Notes under the pieces: model-generated
Seen by the model: only the letters and a program-made list of their open reading frames with translations
Told to the model about the DNA's origin: nothing
Databases searched by the model: none
NCBI GenBank assembly: GCA_965205365.1
Contig: CBDBGT010000005.1
Location: 620,001 to 684,000 of the forward strand
Direction: 5' to 3'
Source of the DNA: JALZUR01 sp965205365
GTDB lineage: Bacteria > Bdellovibrionota > Bdellovibrionia > Bdellovibrionales > UBA1609
Length of the DNA stretch: 64,000 bases
Translations under genes and position numbers: made by a program
Shown: positions 21,694 through 30,606 of the stretch, one piece after another
Numbering within the stretch: the first letter of the stretch is position 1
Layout of the letters: every line of letters begins with the position of its first letter

Positions 21694-22134
21694 ATAACCT
21701 TCTTTGTTTTAGATTCCATATTTTTTACTAACATATAGTTATATAAAAATCCAAATTTTTTATATTTTTTATTGGCCTTATAAAATTTACCTATATTTTC
21801 CACATAAATTAAACGTGTTCTTAATCTCTATTAAGGTGAACTCTACAGGACTGATATATTCGAGCAAAGGCTGCTTTGTTAACACTGCACTAAGCCCCTG
21901 AACCCGTTGAAAAACAAAAATTTGTAATTGACTGTGGGGCATGTTTTTTTTTGAGCACTTACCTAAAGGTCTTGTCCACATATTGAGAACCTTTGTGCTA
22001 AAGGAGAAATTACCTTGGCTATAACTACGATAGCTTCCCAGGTACTTTTCTTAAAAAAATAAATTTTATTTTATCGGGCCTTGAATATTTTATATTTATA
22101 AGTTTTATTTAATCTTCATAGGAGTAATTATATA
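21694..22134. other. intergenic region between dps and the zinc cluster
   Basis: Holds the divergent 5' regions of dps and the outer-membrane protein gene. AT-rich; AGGAG at 22121-22125 is the ribosome site for the latter. No palindrome I would call a Zur site is visible. A 64-aa open frame here is judged chance. Confidence 0.4.
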
Positions 22135-23199
22135 ATGTTTATTGTGCGTGCTTTTTTTATATTTTGTTTTATCACCCCCCAATTCCTAAAGGCTCAAGTC
22201 AGCTCTTTTTCTCAAGGAAGCTCATCTAGATCAAACCCCAATATTAGCATCAATGTGCTAACCTTAGGGAGGGCTGGAAATAATGGAGGAAGTGCACTAT
22301 CTAAAAACCCAAATGGATTTCAGCTTCAAGAAGTTGAGGTAAGATTTACTTCAAATATTGACAGTTATTTTATGGGCAATGTGGTCCTTGCCATTGAAAA
22401 AGAAGAGGAGGAGTTTAAGGTTGAGCCTGAGGAAGTTTTTATTGAAACACTTTTCTTACCTTCTTTTACAATCAAGGCTGGAAAATTCTATGCCCTTTTA
22501 GGACGCCACAATCACCTTCACACGCACTCATTTCCTTTTATTGATAAACCTTTTATAAATGAAATTCTCTTAGGAGAAGAGGGGTTAAATGAAGGCGGGC
22601 TAGCCCTGTCTTACTTGGTTCCAACTCCTTGGTACTTTGAAATAGTTGGACAAGGGTTTTCAGCAACTAATGAAGTTCTTTTTAACAGTGCGAGCAAAAA
22701 TGATATTACAGGAGTTTTATTTATAAAAAACCTCTGGGATTTAAATGACACCTCAACATTTGAGTTTAATCTAGCTTATGGAAATGGAAAAAACTCATTT
22801 AATGGGACAACTCAACTGTATAGCGCCTCTGCAACCTATAAGTGGCGCCCCATTGAAAAATCCACCCACCATAGTTTCTCCTGGACCACTGAGTTCTTAC
22901 AATCCCACAGGGAAAAGGCTACAGAGAATAAAGAAATTGGTGGCATGAGTTTTTGGGTACAGTGGCAATTTGCAAGACAGTGGTGGCTGCAGGGGCGAGG
23001 TGAGTACCTTGGGCTACCAAAACCAGATGCTGGTGCAATAACAAAGTACTCAGCCCTTATAGGGTTTGTTCTAACTGAATACTCAGCCTTAAGGCTTCAA
23101 TACGATAATATTAATCAAAATTCTGAAGGTGAAAATGAGCACAGGGTGTCCTTACAACTAAATGTTAGCTTAGGAACACATCCAGCACATGATTACTAA
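22135..23199 (+). CDS. outer-membrane beta-barrel protein of a zinc-uptake cluster
   Basis: A signal peptide (residues 1-20, ending LKAQ) is followed by repeated amphipathic strands with aromatic residues and a typical porin end (NEHRVSLQLNVSLG). A His-rich loop, GRHNHLHTHSF near residue 122, could bind metal. Proteins of this kind precede zinc ABC transporters in several Gram-negative genomes and are thought to help zinc cross the outer membrane. It overlaps the ZnuA-like gene, supporting a shared operon. AGGAG precedes the ATG. Confidence 0.75.
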   Translation: MFIVRAFFIFCFITPQFLKAQVSSFSQGSSSRSNPNISINVLTLGRAGNNGGSALSKNPNGFQLQEVEVRFTSNIDSYFMGNVVLAIEKEEEEFKVEPEEVFIETLFLPSFTIKAGKFYALLGRHNHLHTHSFPFIDKPFINEILLGEEGLNEGGLALSYLVPTPWYFEIVGQGFSATNEVLFNSASKNDITGVLFIKNLWDLNDTSTFEFNLAYGNGKNSFNGTTQLYSASATYKWRPIEKSTHHSFSWTTEFLQSHREKATENKEIGGMSFWVQWQFARQWWLQGRGEYLGLPKPDAGAITKYSALIGFVLTEYSALRLQYDNINQNSEGENEHRVSLQLNVSLGTHPAHDY

Positions 23200-24136
23200 T
23201 AAAATAAATATGAGAAGAATTGTTGTTTTTTTACTAACACCATTATTCATCCCCATAGCAGCCTTTACTAAATTAAATGTACTCACTACCACTACCACCT
23301 TAAAATCCATTGCAAAGAGTATTGGTGGTCAGTATGTTAAAGTTAATTCAATTACAAAAGGACCACAAGATCCTCATTTTGTAGAAGCAAAGCCCTCATA
23401 TATGGTGAAAGCTAGACAAGCTGATTTAATCATTGCAGTTGGTCTGGATCTAGAAATTGGATGGCTGCCCAATATTATTCGAGGCTCAAGAAACCCTAAA
23501 ATTAAGGATAAAAACTCTGGCTACTTTCAAGCTAGTCATTTCATCACTCCCATTCAAGTACAAGATGGCCCAGTTGATCGTTCTAAAGGCGATATTCATG
23601 GACTTGGAAACCCTCATTTTACACTTGACCCCATTCGTGCCGTTAAAATTGCTAACGCCCTTTCTAAAAGATTTTCGAAGCTAGACCCTGATAATAAAAT
23701 CCATTATAAAAAAAATGCAGAAATTTTTGAAAAAAAAATCAATGAAAAACTTTTAAATTGGCAAGAAAGAATTAAAAAAGCAGGGATAAAAAAAGTTGTC
23801 ACTTATCATAAAACACTTAGCTATTTTCTTCACCGTTTTGATTTAAAGTTGTTAGGAGAAATTGAACCTAAACCAGGGATACCGCCTACTGTAAAATATA
23901 TTCTTTCTCTTATGAAAACTATTAAAAAAGAAAAGATCTCTTGTGTCTTAGTTGAAAGTTTTTTTGAAACAAATACTGCTGAAAGAATAAAAAAAAATAT
24001 TCCTATTGAAATTAAAGTCATACCAACTCAAGTCAACGCAACAAAACAATCCACAAACTATGAAGCATTAATTGAATCCATAGTCACCTCAATTGAAAAC
24101 TGCAAGGTGAAAAAACAAACCATGGACAATTTATGA
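23189..24136 (+). CDS. znuA: zinc ABC transporter substrate-binding protein
   Basis: A periplasmic cluster A-I metal-binding protein. Metal ligands fit His63 (DPHF), His143 (GNPHFTLD), His207 (TYHKTLSYF) and a Glu/Asp in the ESFFETN region. The long His-rich loop of E. coli ZnuA is absent; only a short GDIHGLG loop is present, so manganese specificity cannot be excluded, but the neighbours favour zinc. The frame starts at 23189 inside the upstream gene; Met8 (23210) would give a cleaner signal peptide (MRRIVVFLLTPLFIPIAAF). Its stop overlaps the permease start by four bases. Confidence 0.9.
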   Translation: MITNKINMRRIVVFLLTPLFIPIAAFTKLNVLTTTTTLKSIAKSIGGQYVKVNSITKGPQDPHFVEAKPSYMVKARQADLIIAVGLDLEIGWLPNIIRGSRNPKIKDKNSGYFQASHFITPIQVQDGPVDRSKGDIHGLGNPHFTLDPIRAVKIANALSKRFSKLDPDNKIHYKKNAEIFEKKINEKLLNWQERIKKAGIKKVVTYHKTLSYFLHRFDLKLLGEIEPKPGIPPTVKYILSLMKTIKKEKISCVLVESFFETNTAERIKKNIPIEIKVIPTQVNATKQSTNYEALIESIVTSIENCKVKKQTMDNL

Positions 24137-24933
24137 ATGATATTATTTTATTTCTAGCCCCTCCTTTTACCATGTGCCTTATCTTAATGGGCATTCATTG
24201 TTACCTAGGGCTTCACGTCCTTGCAAGGGGTGTGGTTTTTGTTGACCTTGCCTTAGCTCAAGTTGCTGCCTTTGGGAGCACAATTGCTTTTTTATTTGAA
24301 TTTGAGCACTCCGATAAAATGACATATTTTATTTCATTAACGGCAACCATAATTGCTGCGTTGTTTCTCTCTCTTGCTAACCTTTATCGAAATAGATTTT
24401 CTCAAGAAGCTATAATAGGAATTTTATACGCCTGCTCCACAGCTGCTATTATTTTAACTGTTGATAAAATGAGTCATGGGACTGAACATATAAAATATGC
24501 GTTAGTAGGCCAACTGCTCTGGGTAACTTGGAGCGATGTTTTAAGGGTAGCTGTTATTTATAGTGTTGTTTCTGCTATTCATTATATCTTAAGAAAGCAA
24601 CTCATAGAGAGTTCATTTGGAGAAAACTCTCATTGGAAATGGGACTTTATTTTTTATGCCTTGTTTGGTGTGGTGATTACAAGTTCAGTTCATGTGGCTG
24701 GAGTGTTGTTGGTGTTTTCCTTTCTCATTGTTCCTGCTGTCTTGAGCTCAATTTTTTGTAAAAGACTTTTTCATAGGCTTTTATTAGGCTGGAGCGTGGG
24801 TTTTGTTTTAAGTATTTTAGGAATGTTTCTTTCTTATTGGCTTGATCTTCCAGCAGGCGCTTTAATTGTGGTTGTGTTTACCTTAATTCCTATTTTAGTG
24901 GTTTTAAGTATGAAAACTATTAAAGCACTTTAA
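24133..24933 (+). CDS. znuB: zinc/manganese ABC transporter permease
   Basis: A 266-aa inner-membrane permease of the ABC-3 family with about eight hydrophobic segments. Family motifs include GIHCYLGLHVLARGVVFVDLALAQVAAFG near the start, QEAIIGILYA, and the VAGVLLVFSFLIVPA segment near residue 190. It is translated in overlap (ATGA) with the substrate-binding protein. No ATP-binding subunit is found in this cluster or elsewhere in the window, so the transporter must borrow a ZnuC ATPase encoded outside. Confidence 0.92.
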   Translation: MNDIILFLAPPFTMCLILMGIHCYLGLHVLARGVVFVDLALAQVAAFGSTIAFLFEFEHSDKMTYFISLTATIIAALFLSLANLYRNRFSQEAIIGILYACSTAAIILTVDKMSHGTEHIKYALVGQLLWVTWSDVLRVAVIYSVVSAIHYILRKQLIESSFGENSHWKWDFIFYALFGVVITSSVHVAGVLLVFSFLIVPAVLSSIFCKRLFHRLLLGWSVGFVLSILGMFLSYWLDLPAGALIVVVFTLIPILVVLSMKTIKAL

Positions 24934-25185
24934 AAAAACCTTGTGGTTTAATTTAACCCAGGCTCCAGTTCTAATATAAAATTGATACTTATAAAAAAAA
25001 CTTAGTCAATCATTAGCTAGATTGTTCATGTAAAGCTTTTAAAAAAGCTCAAACTAAGGGCACTAGACGTTTATTGTAATTTAGTGCACTTTAACTTCAC
25101 TCATTTAAGGTGAATTTGGGGAGTTGAGAGGTTTAATTTAAATTATTAATATAATATTTTAAGTTTCTAAGGGAGAGGGGTAAAT

Positions 25186-25956
25186 ATGGCGAGATTTTTT
25201 AAAATTATAATATTAGGAAGTATTTTGCACATGAGCGCTGCTCAAGGAGCTTTTTTTTCAACAAAAGATTTTAACGTTGCTCTTGGTGTTCAAGGAAATT
25301 CGCTATTATATAAGCGAGGTATTGTTACTTATGAAGGTTATCAGATAGTGCCTATTTATACAGTTGAATTGTTTAACCCAAAGCTTTCCATGGCAGGAGG
25401 GGCTCTTTATTATAAGCATGAGTTAAGTAAAAACCTATTACTACGAACACGTCTTAACTTTGATTCAACTTTAGATGAGCCGTTATATAAAACTTTAGAA
25501 GATGAAGGAGCAAGAATTCGCCGTGAAAGTACAACAGAGCTAGATGTTTACTTAGAGTATACAGTTATAAATGATAGTTTTTTTAGATTCTTAATAAGCC
25601 AAGACGTAGTGGCTCATAAAGGTCATTATTTTGAATTACGTGGAAGATTAGCGCTTCTAGATTTATATAAAAAAACTTTACAAAAGCCTCTTATTCAATT
25701 AGGGATTTTTTCATCCATTGGATACGGTAGCAGTGAACACAATGGTTACCTTTATGGAAGTGGTGCCCATACATCAGGTTTTAACAACTTAGAATACGGT
25801 ATATCAATAACAAGTCCAAAAGTAATAGAGCAATTTTGGCCAACATTTAAAATCACACGTTTTCATGTGTTAGGAGATAACAACAAAGAGGGCTCTTATG
25901 TTCAAGAAACTAAGGGATGGAGTGTTGAGGCTCTTATGGCTTTTAGGGTTTGGTAA
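25186..25956 (+). CDS. MipA/OmpV family outer-membrane protein
   Basis: A 256-aa protein with a signal peptide (residues 1-21) and a beta-barrel pattern. The features ALGVQGNSLLYKRGIVTYEGYQIVPIY near the start and the closing strand with a terminal aromatic (MAFRVW) fit the MipA/OmpV family, whose members are scaffolds for murein hydrolases or adhesin-like barrels. GGGAGAGGGG lies just before the ATG as a ribosome site. It appears to be transcribed on its own; the 252 bases before it hold no gene. Confidence 0.75.
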   Translation: MARFFKIIILGSILHMSAAQGAFFSTKDFNVALGVQGNSLLYKRGIVTYEGYQIVPIYTVELFNPKLSMAGGALYYKHELSKNLLLRTRLNFDSTLDEPLYKTLEDEGARIRRESTTELDVYLEYTVINDSFFRFLISQDVVAHKGHYFELRGRLALLDLYKKTLQKPLIQLGIFSSIGYGSSEHNGYLYGSGAHTSGFNNLEYGISITSPKVIEQFWPTFKITRFHVLGDNNKEGSYVQETKGWSVEALMAFRVW

Positions 25957-26098
25957 CTTTGACTCTAAAGGATTTTTTTGATGAGTTAGTAGGTTATGGT
26001 CTTCACTGTATGAACAGGCTTACCTTTAAAAAGACTAAGCATAAAAAAATAAATGCTTTAAAAGAAAAAAACCTCTATGATTAGAAAGTTTAATCATC

Positions 26099-27703
26099 AT
26101 GTTTAGTAGCACACCCTGGGTTTTATTTTTCTCAACATTTGCTAGCGAAGATTTAGCCTTTATTTACGGCTTATTTAGTGTGCAGGGTCAATCTTTACAC
26201 CCTTTTCACTTTATAATTTTTTACTCCCTTGGGGTTCTTGTGGGAGATATTATGCTTTATGGTTTAGGAAAAAGTGCTTACAAATTATCTAAGACAAAAC
26301 ACTTTTCTTTTATTCATAAATATATTCAAAAAACTCAAAGAAAAACAAAATTTAATATTGGACAGTATACAGCTTTTGATCAGTTTTTAGCTTTTACACG
26401 GTTCATACCAGGCTCTAGAATTCCAACATATACCTACTGTGGAATTTCAGGCTATCCATTCTCTAAATTTTTTACAATTTTACTTATAAGCAGTCTACTT
26501 TATTCTAGCGCTGGTTTATTTATTACAAAAATATTTTATTTAGGCATTGAAGATGAAGCACTATGGAAAACAAAATTATTAATTGCTTTTTTATCAGTGT
26601 TTTTAACTATTTTATTTTTAAATATTTCCATTAGAATATTAAAATTTAAAATAGCTTATGGGGAAATAATTCGTCCTTTAAGAATATGCTTATTTCGATA
26701 TTGTAAATTAGAATTTTGGCCAACTTTTATATTATATGCCCCTCTTGCTCCATATTTTATATATCTATTTTTAAAATATGGAGGTGTTAAAACAGTGTTG
26801 TCGTCAAACCCATCTATAAAGATGAGTGGGCTTATTGGCGAATTAAAATCTGATATTGATGTGTTTTTATCAAAATACATTAATAATCAGCGTATGAAAG
26901 TATTTAAACTTCATGAAAGCACTCTAACTTTTATTAAGAATATTATGAGTAAAAATAACTTATCCTTTCCCGTTGTCATGAAGCCAGATAGTGGAATGCG
27001 TGGAATAGATGTTAGAATTATAAACACAGAAGATGATTTAAAAAAAGTTTTAAGCAAAACTAAGAAAAAACAAATTCTACAAGAATTTTGTGATTTTGAA
27101 AATGAATGGGGAGTGTATTACTATCGTCTTCCAAATACTAAGAGTGGAAAGGTGTTCTCAGTCACTATTAAGGAAAAGCCTGTAGTAATTGGAGATGGTA
27201 GGCTGTCTTTATTTGAACTGGTTTTATGCGATAAACGCCTCTCGCCACGATTTGATCTTATTTTTAAAGAGTGTAGTCTATCACCTCATTACATTCCTAA
27301 AATCAATGAAAAAATTCAACTTGTTCATAAAGGAAACCACTCTAAGGGTTGTATTTTTTTAGATGGTTCAAAGTGGTTAAAAAGTTATCAACTCAAAGCT
27401 GTTAAAAAGGTTTTAGATGAGTTAGAGGGGTTTTATATTGGTCGTGTAGATATTAAATTTCGTGATTTAGAGTCTTTGTCTTTTGGAGAATTTAAAATTA
27501 TAGAAATTAATGGTGCTGGGGCAGAGTCTTCAAACTTTTATGATCCAAAATTTTCTATAAAAGAAGCTTATAAAATTATTAAAAAACAATGGACCATTGT
27601 TTTTCAAATAGGTCACATGAATCGTAAACTGGGAAGGGAAACAAAAGATTCAATTTGGAGTTTATTTTCTGAAATAATTCGATATAAAAAATTGAAAACA
27701 TAA
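26099..27703 (+). CDS. DedA-type membrane domain fused to an ATP-grasp domain
   Basis: Residues 1 to about 175 are a DedA/VTT membrane domain with an early SEDLAFIYG, a GDIMLYGLGK segment and FTRFIPGSRIPTYTYCGISGYPFSKF. Such domains are putative lipid or undecaprenyl-phosphate transporters/scramblases. After further hydrophobic segments (to ~215), residues ~240-510 resemble an ATP-grasp enzyme: VVMKPDSGMRGIDVRII, ILQEFCDFENEWGVYYY, KPVVIGDGRLSLFEL and the metal site GRVDIKF...KIIEINGAGAES. ATP-grasp enzymes join a carboxylate to an amine or thiol. The fusion suggests modification of a membrane-linked substrate, which is inference. No strong ribosome site precedes the ATG. Confidence 0.8.
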   Translation: MFSSTPWVLFFSTFASEDLAFIYGLFSVQGQSLHPFHFIIFYSLGVLVGDIMLYGLGKSAYKLSKTKHFSFIHKYIQKTQRKTKFNIGQYTAFDQFLAFTRFIPGSRIPTYTYCGISGYPFSKFFTILLISSLLYSSAGLFITKIFYLGIEDEALWKTKLLIAFLSVFLTILFLNISIRILKFKIAYGEIIRPLRICLFRYCKLEFWPTFILYAPLAPYFIYLFLKYGGVKTVLSSNPSIKMSGLIGELKSDIDVFLSKYINNQRMKVFKLHESTLTFIKNIMSKNNLSFPVVMKPDSGMRGIDVRIINTEDDLKKVLSKTKKKQILQEFCDFENEWGVYYYRLPNTKSGKVFSVTIKEKPVVIGDGRLSLFELVLCDKRLSPRFDLIFKECSLSPHYIPKINEKIQLVHKGNHSKGCIFLDGSKWLKSYQLKAVKKVLDELEGFYIGRVDIKFRDLESLSFGEFKIIEINGAGAESSNFYDPKFSIKEAYKIIKKQWTIVFQIGHMNRKLGRETKDSIWSLFSEIIRYKKLKT

Positions 27704-27835
27704 AAGGTGCTTTAGTCTAATCCTCGCCTTTTGTGTAGTTGTGTATATTATGTTTTTTTCAATATTCCTTTATGTAGAGAAAAGGTTATGGTAGTCATTA
27801 AATAAAAAATAAAACTAAAAAAAAGGAGATTTAAA

Positions 27836-28288
27836 ATGAAAATACTAACAGTTATAATGGTGTCTTTTGTATTGACAACAGCTTTTGCTAAAGGTGCTAA
27901 ATACAATGTGGATAAAAGTTTATTTATTGGAGGGTATGACCCTGTAGCGTACATTGTAAGCAATAAAGCTATAAAAGGAAAAGAAAGCATACAACACGTA
28001 TATAATGGAATAAAAATTCAGTTTAGTTCAGAAGAGAATAAAAAAAAATTTATAAAAGATCCTGAAAAAATGTTACCAGCTTATAACGGATGGTGTGCTT
28101 ATGCTATGTCTAAAAAAGGCACATTAGTTGAAGTTGATCCTAAATCTTTTAAAGTTATCCAAGGTAAAACATATCTTTTTTATGACAGCACATGGGCCGA
28201 TACTTTAAAAAAATGGAATAAAAAAAACAATGATACAGTACAGGTTAAGCAAGCTAATATAAATTGGAAAAAAAATTATTTAGAATAA
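27836..28288 (+). CDS. exported YHS-domain protein
   Basis: A 150-aa protein with a signal peptide ending near TAFA (residues 1-18). The YHS family pattern GGYDPVAYIVSNKAIKG, QHVYNGIKIQFSSEENKKKFIKDP and YNGWCAYAMSKKG follows. YHS domains are thought to bind metal. AAAAGGAG lies before the ATG. It is the first gene of the Rieske operon, ten bases ahead of the Rieske-TPP enzyme gene, so it may supply or sense metal for it. Confidence 0.88.
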   Translation: MKILTVIMVSFVLTTAFAKGAKYNVDKSLFIGGYDPVAYIVSNKAIKGKESIQHVYNGIKIQFSSEENKKKFIKDPEKMLPAYNGWCAYAMSKKGTLVEVDPKSFKVIQGKTYLFYDSTWADTLKKWNKKNNDTVQVKQANINWKKNYLE

Positions 28289-28298
28289 GGAATTTAAA

Positions 28299-30248
28299 AT
28301 GACACTAACATGGCATAAAGTTGCTAAGGTTAATGAGCTTACGGAAGGTCGTGTAACAACAGTGACCATTGGGACTAAAAACATTGTTCTAACAAAGTAT
28401 AAGGGTATTTATGGGGCATTAGATAACGCCTGCCCTCATCAGGGTGGACCTTTAGGAGAAGGGTCCATTGAAAATGGTTTTTTGCGTTGCCCGTGGCATG
28501 GTTGGGATTTTTGTCCTCACTCAGGCAAGCCTCCAGGGGGCTATGACGATGGTGTGGCAACTTACCCTGTAGAAGAAAGAAGCGATGGTGTTTATGTTCA
28601 GATAGAATCTATAAAAAATAATGAGATTACAGTGAGTGATAAAATGGTGGAGACCATGATTAATTGGGGTGTAGACACTGTTTTTGGAATGGTTGGACAC
28701 TCTAACCTAGGCTTTGCTAACGCCCTTAGGAAGCAAGAAGAGCTTGGAAAACTACGTTTTTTTGGAATTCGTCATGAAGGAGCAGCAGCCTTTGCCTGCT
28801 CTGGTTATGCTAAAACAATAGAAAAACCGGCCGCTTGCTTTACCATTGCCGGCCCTGGAGCCACTAATTTATTAACAGGTTTGTGGGACGCAAAAGTTGA
28901 TAGAGCCCCTGTTTTAGCTCTAACAGGACAGGTAAACACTCAAGTACTTGGACCAGGGGCTTTTCAAGAAATTGATTTAATGTCTGCCTTTGATGCTGTC
29001 ACTAAGTTTAGTCAAACTGTATTGAGCGAGTCTGATCAAGTGGAGTTAATGAGCCTAGCTGTTAAAAATGCTATTGTTTATAGAGATGTTGCCCATTTAA
29101 TTTTACCGGATGAAGTCCAAGTTTTGCCTGGAACAAAAGCAATGAAAGCTGGAAACTCTTTAGGCCGACTAGCTGATATGAAAATAAGACCATCACTTCA
29201 AGCTTTAGATGCTGCAGCAAAAGGAATTTCTAAAAGTAAAAGGCCTGTGATTATTGTTGGGTATGGAGCTAGAAAGTCCATGGGTGATATTATTAAATAT
29301 GCTCAAGCATTAAACGCTCCTGTTATAACAACCTTTAAAGGCAAGGGGCAAATTTCAGACACTCACCCCTTAGCTGGCGGTGTTCTCGGGCGGAGTGGAA
29401 CACCTGTGGCCAGTTGGTTTATGAACGAATCTGATTTATTAATTGTTTTTGGAGCCTCGTTCTCCAATCATACAGGAATCACCCCTAAAAAACCCATTGT
29501 TCAAATTGATTTTGATCCCATTCAAATTGGAAAATTTCATCCAGTAAGTATGCCTGTCTTAGGCGATGTTGGAGTTGTTGCAAGATTACTCCTTGAAAAA
29601 ATAAATATTAAAACCACAAAGACGTCAATGGATGTTAGAAATGAAATAGCAAAGCGCTGGTCTATTTGGAGAAAAGAAAAGTTGTCTCGCACAAAGGATG
29701 ATTTTAATAAAGGAATTGGTTCTGCAGCAATATTTTCTATACTTGAAGAGGTCATTCCTGGTGATGCTGTTATTCCTGTAGATGTAGGCAACAATACCTA
29801 CTCATTTGGGAGGTACTTTGAGTGTAAAGATCAAAAGATTTTAATGTCTGGCTATTTAGGGTCCATTGGGTTTTCTTTTCCTGCTGCTATGGGCGCTTGG
29901 GCTGGAGTTAAAGGAGAAAGAAAAGTTGTTTCCATTAGCGGCGATGGTGGTTTTGGACAATATATGAATGAGTTTACCACTGCTGTTAAATATGGCATGG
30001 ACATCACTCATGTTTTATTAAATAATTCAGAACTTGGTAAAATTTCAAAAGAACAACTTTCTGGAAAATGGCAGGTTTGGCAAACTTCTTTGCACAATCC
30101 AAATTTTGCAAAATATGCTCAAAACTGCGGTGGTTTAGGAATTCAGGTTAATAAAATTATAGAGCTTAAGGCTGCCTTAAAGAAAGCCATTGCTCATAAG
30201 AAAGGGCCCTCTCTTGTTGAAATTATTACCGACGCAAAACTCATATAG
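28299..30248 (+). CDS. Rieske [2Fe-2S] domain fused to a TPP-dependent pyruvate-oxidase-like enzyme
   Basis: Residues 1-~105 are a Rieske ferredoxin domain with both ligand pairs, CPHQGG (about 46-51) and CPWHGW (about 66-71). Residues ~110-649 are a complete thiamine-diphosphate enzyme of the acetolactate synthase/pyruvate oxidase class: catalytic Glu in RHEGAAAFA, GPGATNLLTG, a central FAD/ADP-type fold, and the TPP-binding GDGGFGQYMNEF ... LLNN motif. The likely reaction is oxidative decarboxylation of a 2-keto acid, with electrons passed to the iron-sulfur centre; the substrate is unknown. An N-terminal Rieske domain on a TPP enzyme is unusual. Eight bases separate it from the next gene. 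Confidence 0.88.
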   Translation: MTLTWHKVAKVNELTEGRVTTVTIGTKNIVLTKYKGIYGALDNACPHQGGPLGEGSIENGFLRCPWHGWDFCPHSGKPPGGYDDGVATYPVEERSDGVYVQIESIKNNEITVSDKMVETMINWGVDTVFGMVGHSNLGFANALRKQEELGKLRFFGIRHEGAAAFACSGYAKTIEKPAACFTIAGPGATNLLTGLWDAKVDRAPVLALTGQVNTQVLGPGAFQEIDLMSAFDAVTKFSQTVLSESDQVELMSLAVKNAIVYRDVAHLILPDEVQVLPGTKAMKAGNSLGRLADMKIRPSLQALDAAAKGISKSKRPVIIVGYGARKSMGDIIKYAQALNAPVITTFKGKGQISDTHPLAGGVLGRSGTPVASWFMNESDLLIVFGASFSNHTGITPKKPIVQIDFDPIQIGKFHPVSMPVLGDVGVVARLLLEKINIKTTKTSMDVRNEIAKRWSIWRKEKLSRTKDDFNKGIGSAAIFSILEEVIPGDAVIPVDVGNNTYSFGRYFECKDQKILMSGYLGSIGFSFPAAMGAWAGVKGERKVVSISGDGGFGQYMNEFTTAVKYGMDITHVLLNNSELGKISKEQLSGKWQVWQTSLHNPNFAKYAQNCGGLGIQVNKIIELKAALKKAIAHKKGPSLVEIITDAKLI

Positions 30249-30256
30249 GAGGTCTT

Positions 30257-30463
30257 ATGTCAAAAGTCATGGCAGAAAATATAGTTTTATTAGTAGGCTT
30301 ATATATTCTAATAGGTCTTGTTTATTCAGTATATTTTTTTAAAATACGAATTTCAAAAATTGATCCAGTTTTTACTAAAGCAAAGTGGAGTGTAAAATTT
30401 TTAATGGTGCCGGCTACAATAATGCTCTGGCCACTCATTGCTAGTTGTGGAGAAAAAAAATGA
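30257..30463 (+). CDS. small membrane protein, 68 aa
   Basis: Two hydrophobic segments (about residues 8-28 and 46-62) separated by a charged loop (KIRISKIDPVFTKAKW). TAGGAGG lies six bases before the ATG. It is translated between the Rieske-TPP and Rieske-ferric-reductase genes, overlapping the next small gene by four bases (ATGA), which favours a small subunit or assembly protein for a membrane complex. No family is recognised. Confidence 0.75.
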   Translation: MSKVMAENIVLLVGLYILIGLVYSVYFFKIRISKIDPVFTKAKWSVKFLMVPATIMLWPLIASCGEKK

Positions 30464-30606
30464 TTAAAAAACAACGAAGAGTTCATTTATATATTTGGCT
30501 ATTTATATTTCCAGCATTAATAATTTTATTTTACTTTACTCAAACTAACCGACAACCAGATATCAATAAAAACTTTAGCAATAAAGGGCACCATCATGAG
30601 CGTTGA
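30460..30606 (+). CDS. very small membrane protein, 48 aa
   Basis: An ATG overlapping the previous stop as ATGA begins a frame that ends at a TGA at 30604-30606, overlapping the next gene by 11 bases. The protein has a basic start (MIKKQRR), one membrane span (about residues 9-26) and a short tail ending HHHER. The double overlap with both neighbours is the main support. Its likely role is an accessory subunit of the membrane oxidoreductase in this operon. Confidence 0.65.
   Translation: MIKKQRRVHLYIWLFIFPALIILFYFTQTNRQPDINKNFSNKGHHHER

Noticed and set aside
21787..21981. A 64-aa minus-strand frame in the gap before the zinc cluster
   Set aside because: No ribosome site, no neighbour coupling and no protein-like pattern.
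27748..28560. Minus-strand frames opposite the YHS and Rieske-TPP genes
   Set aside because: Shadows of well-supported genes.
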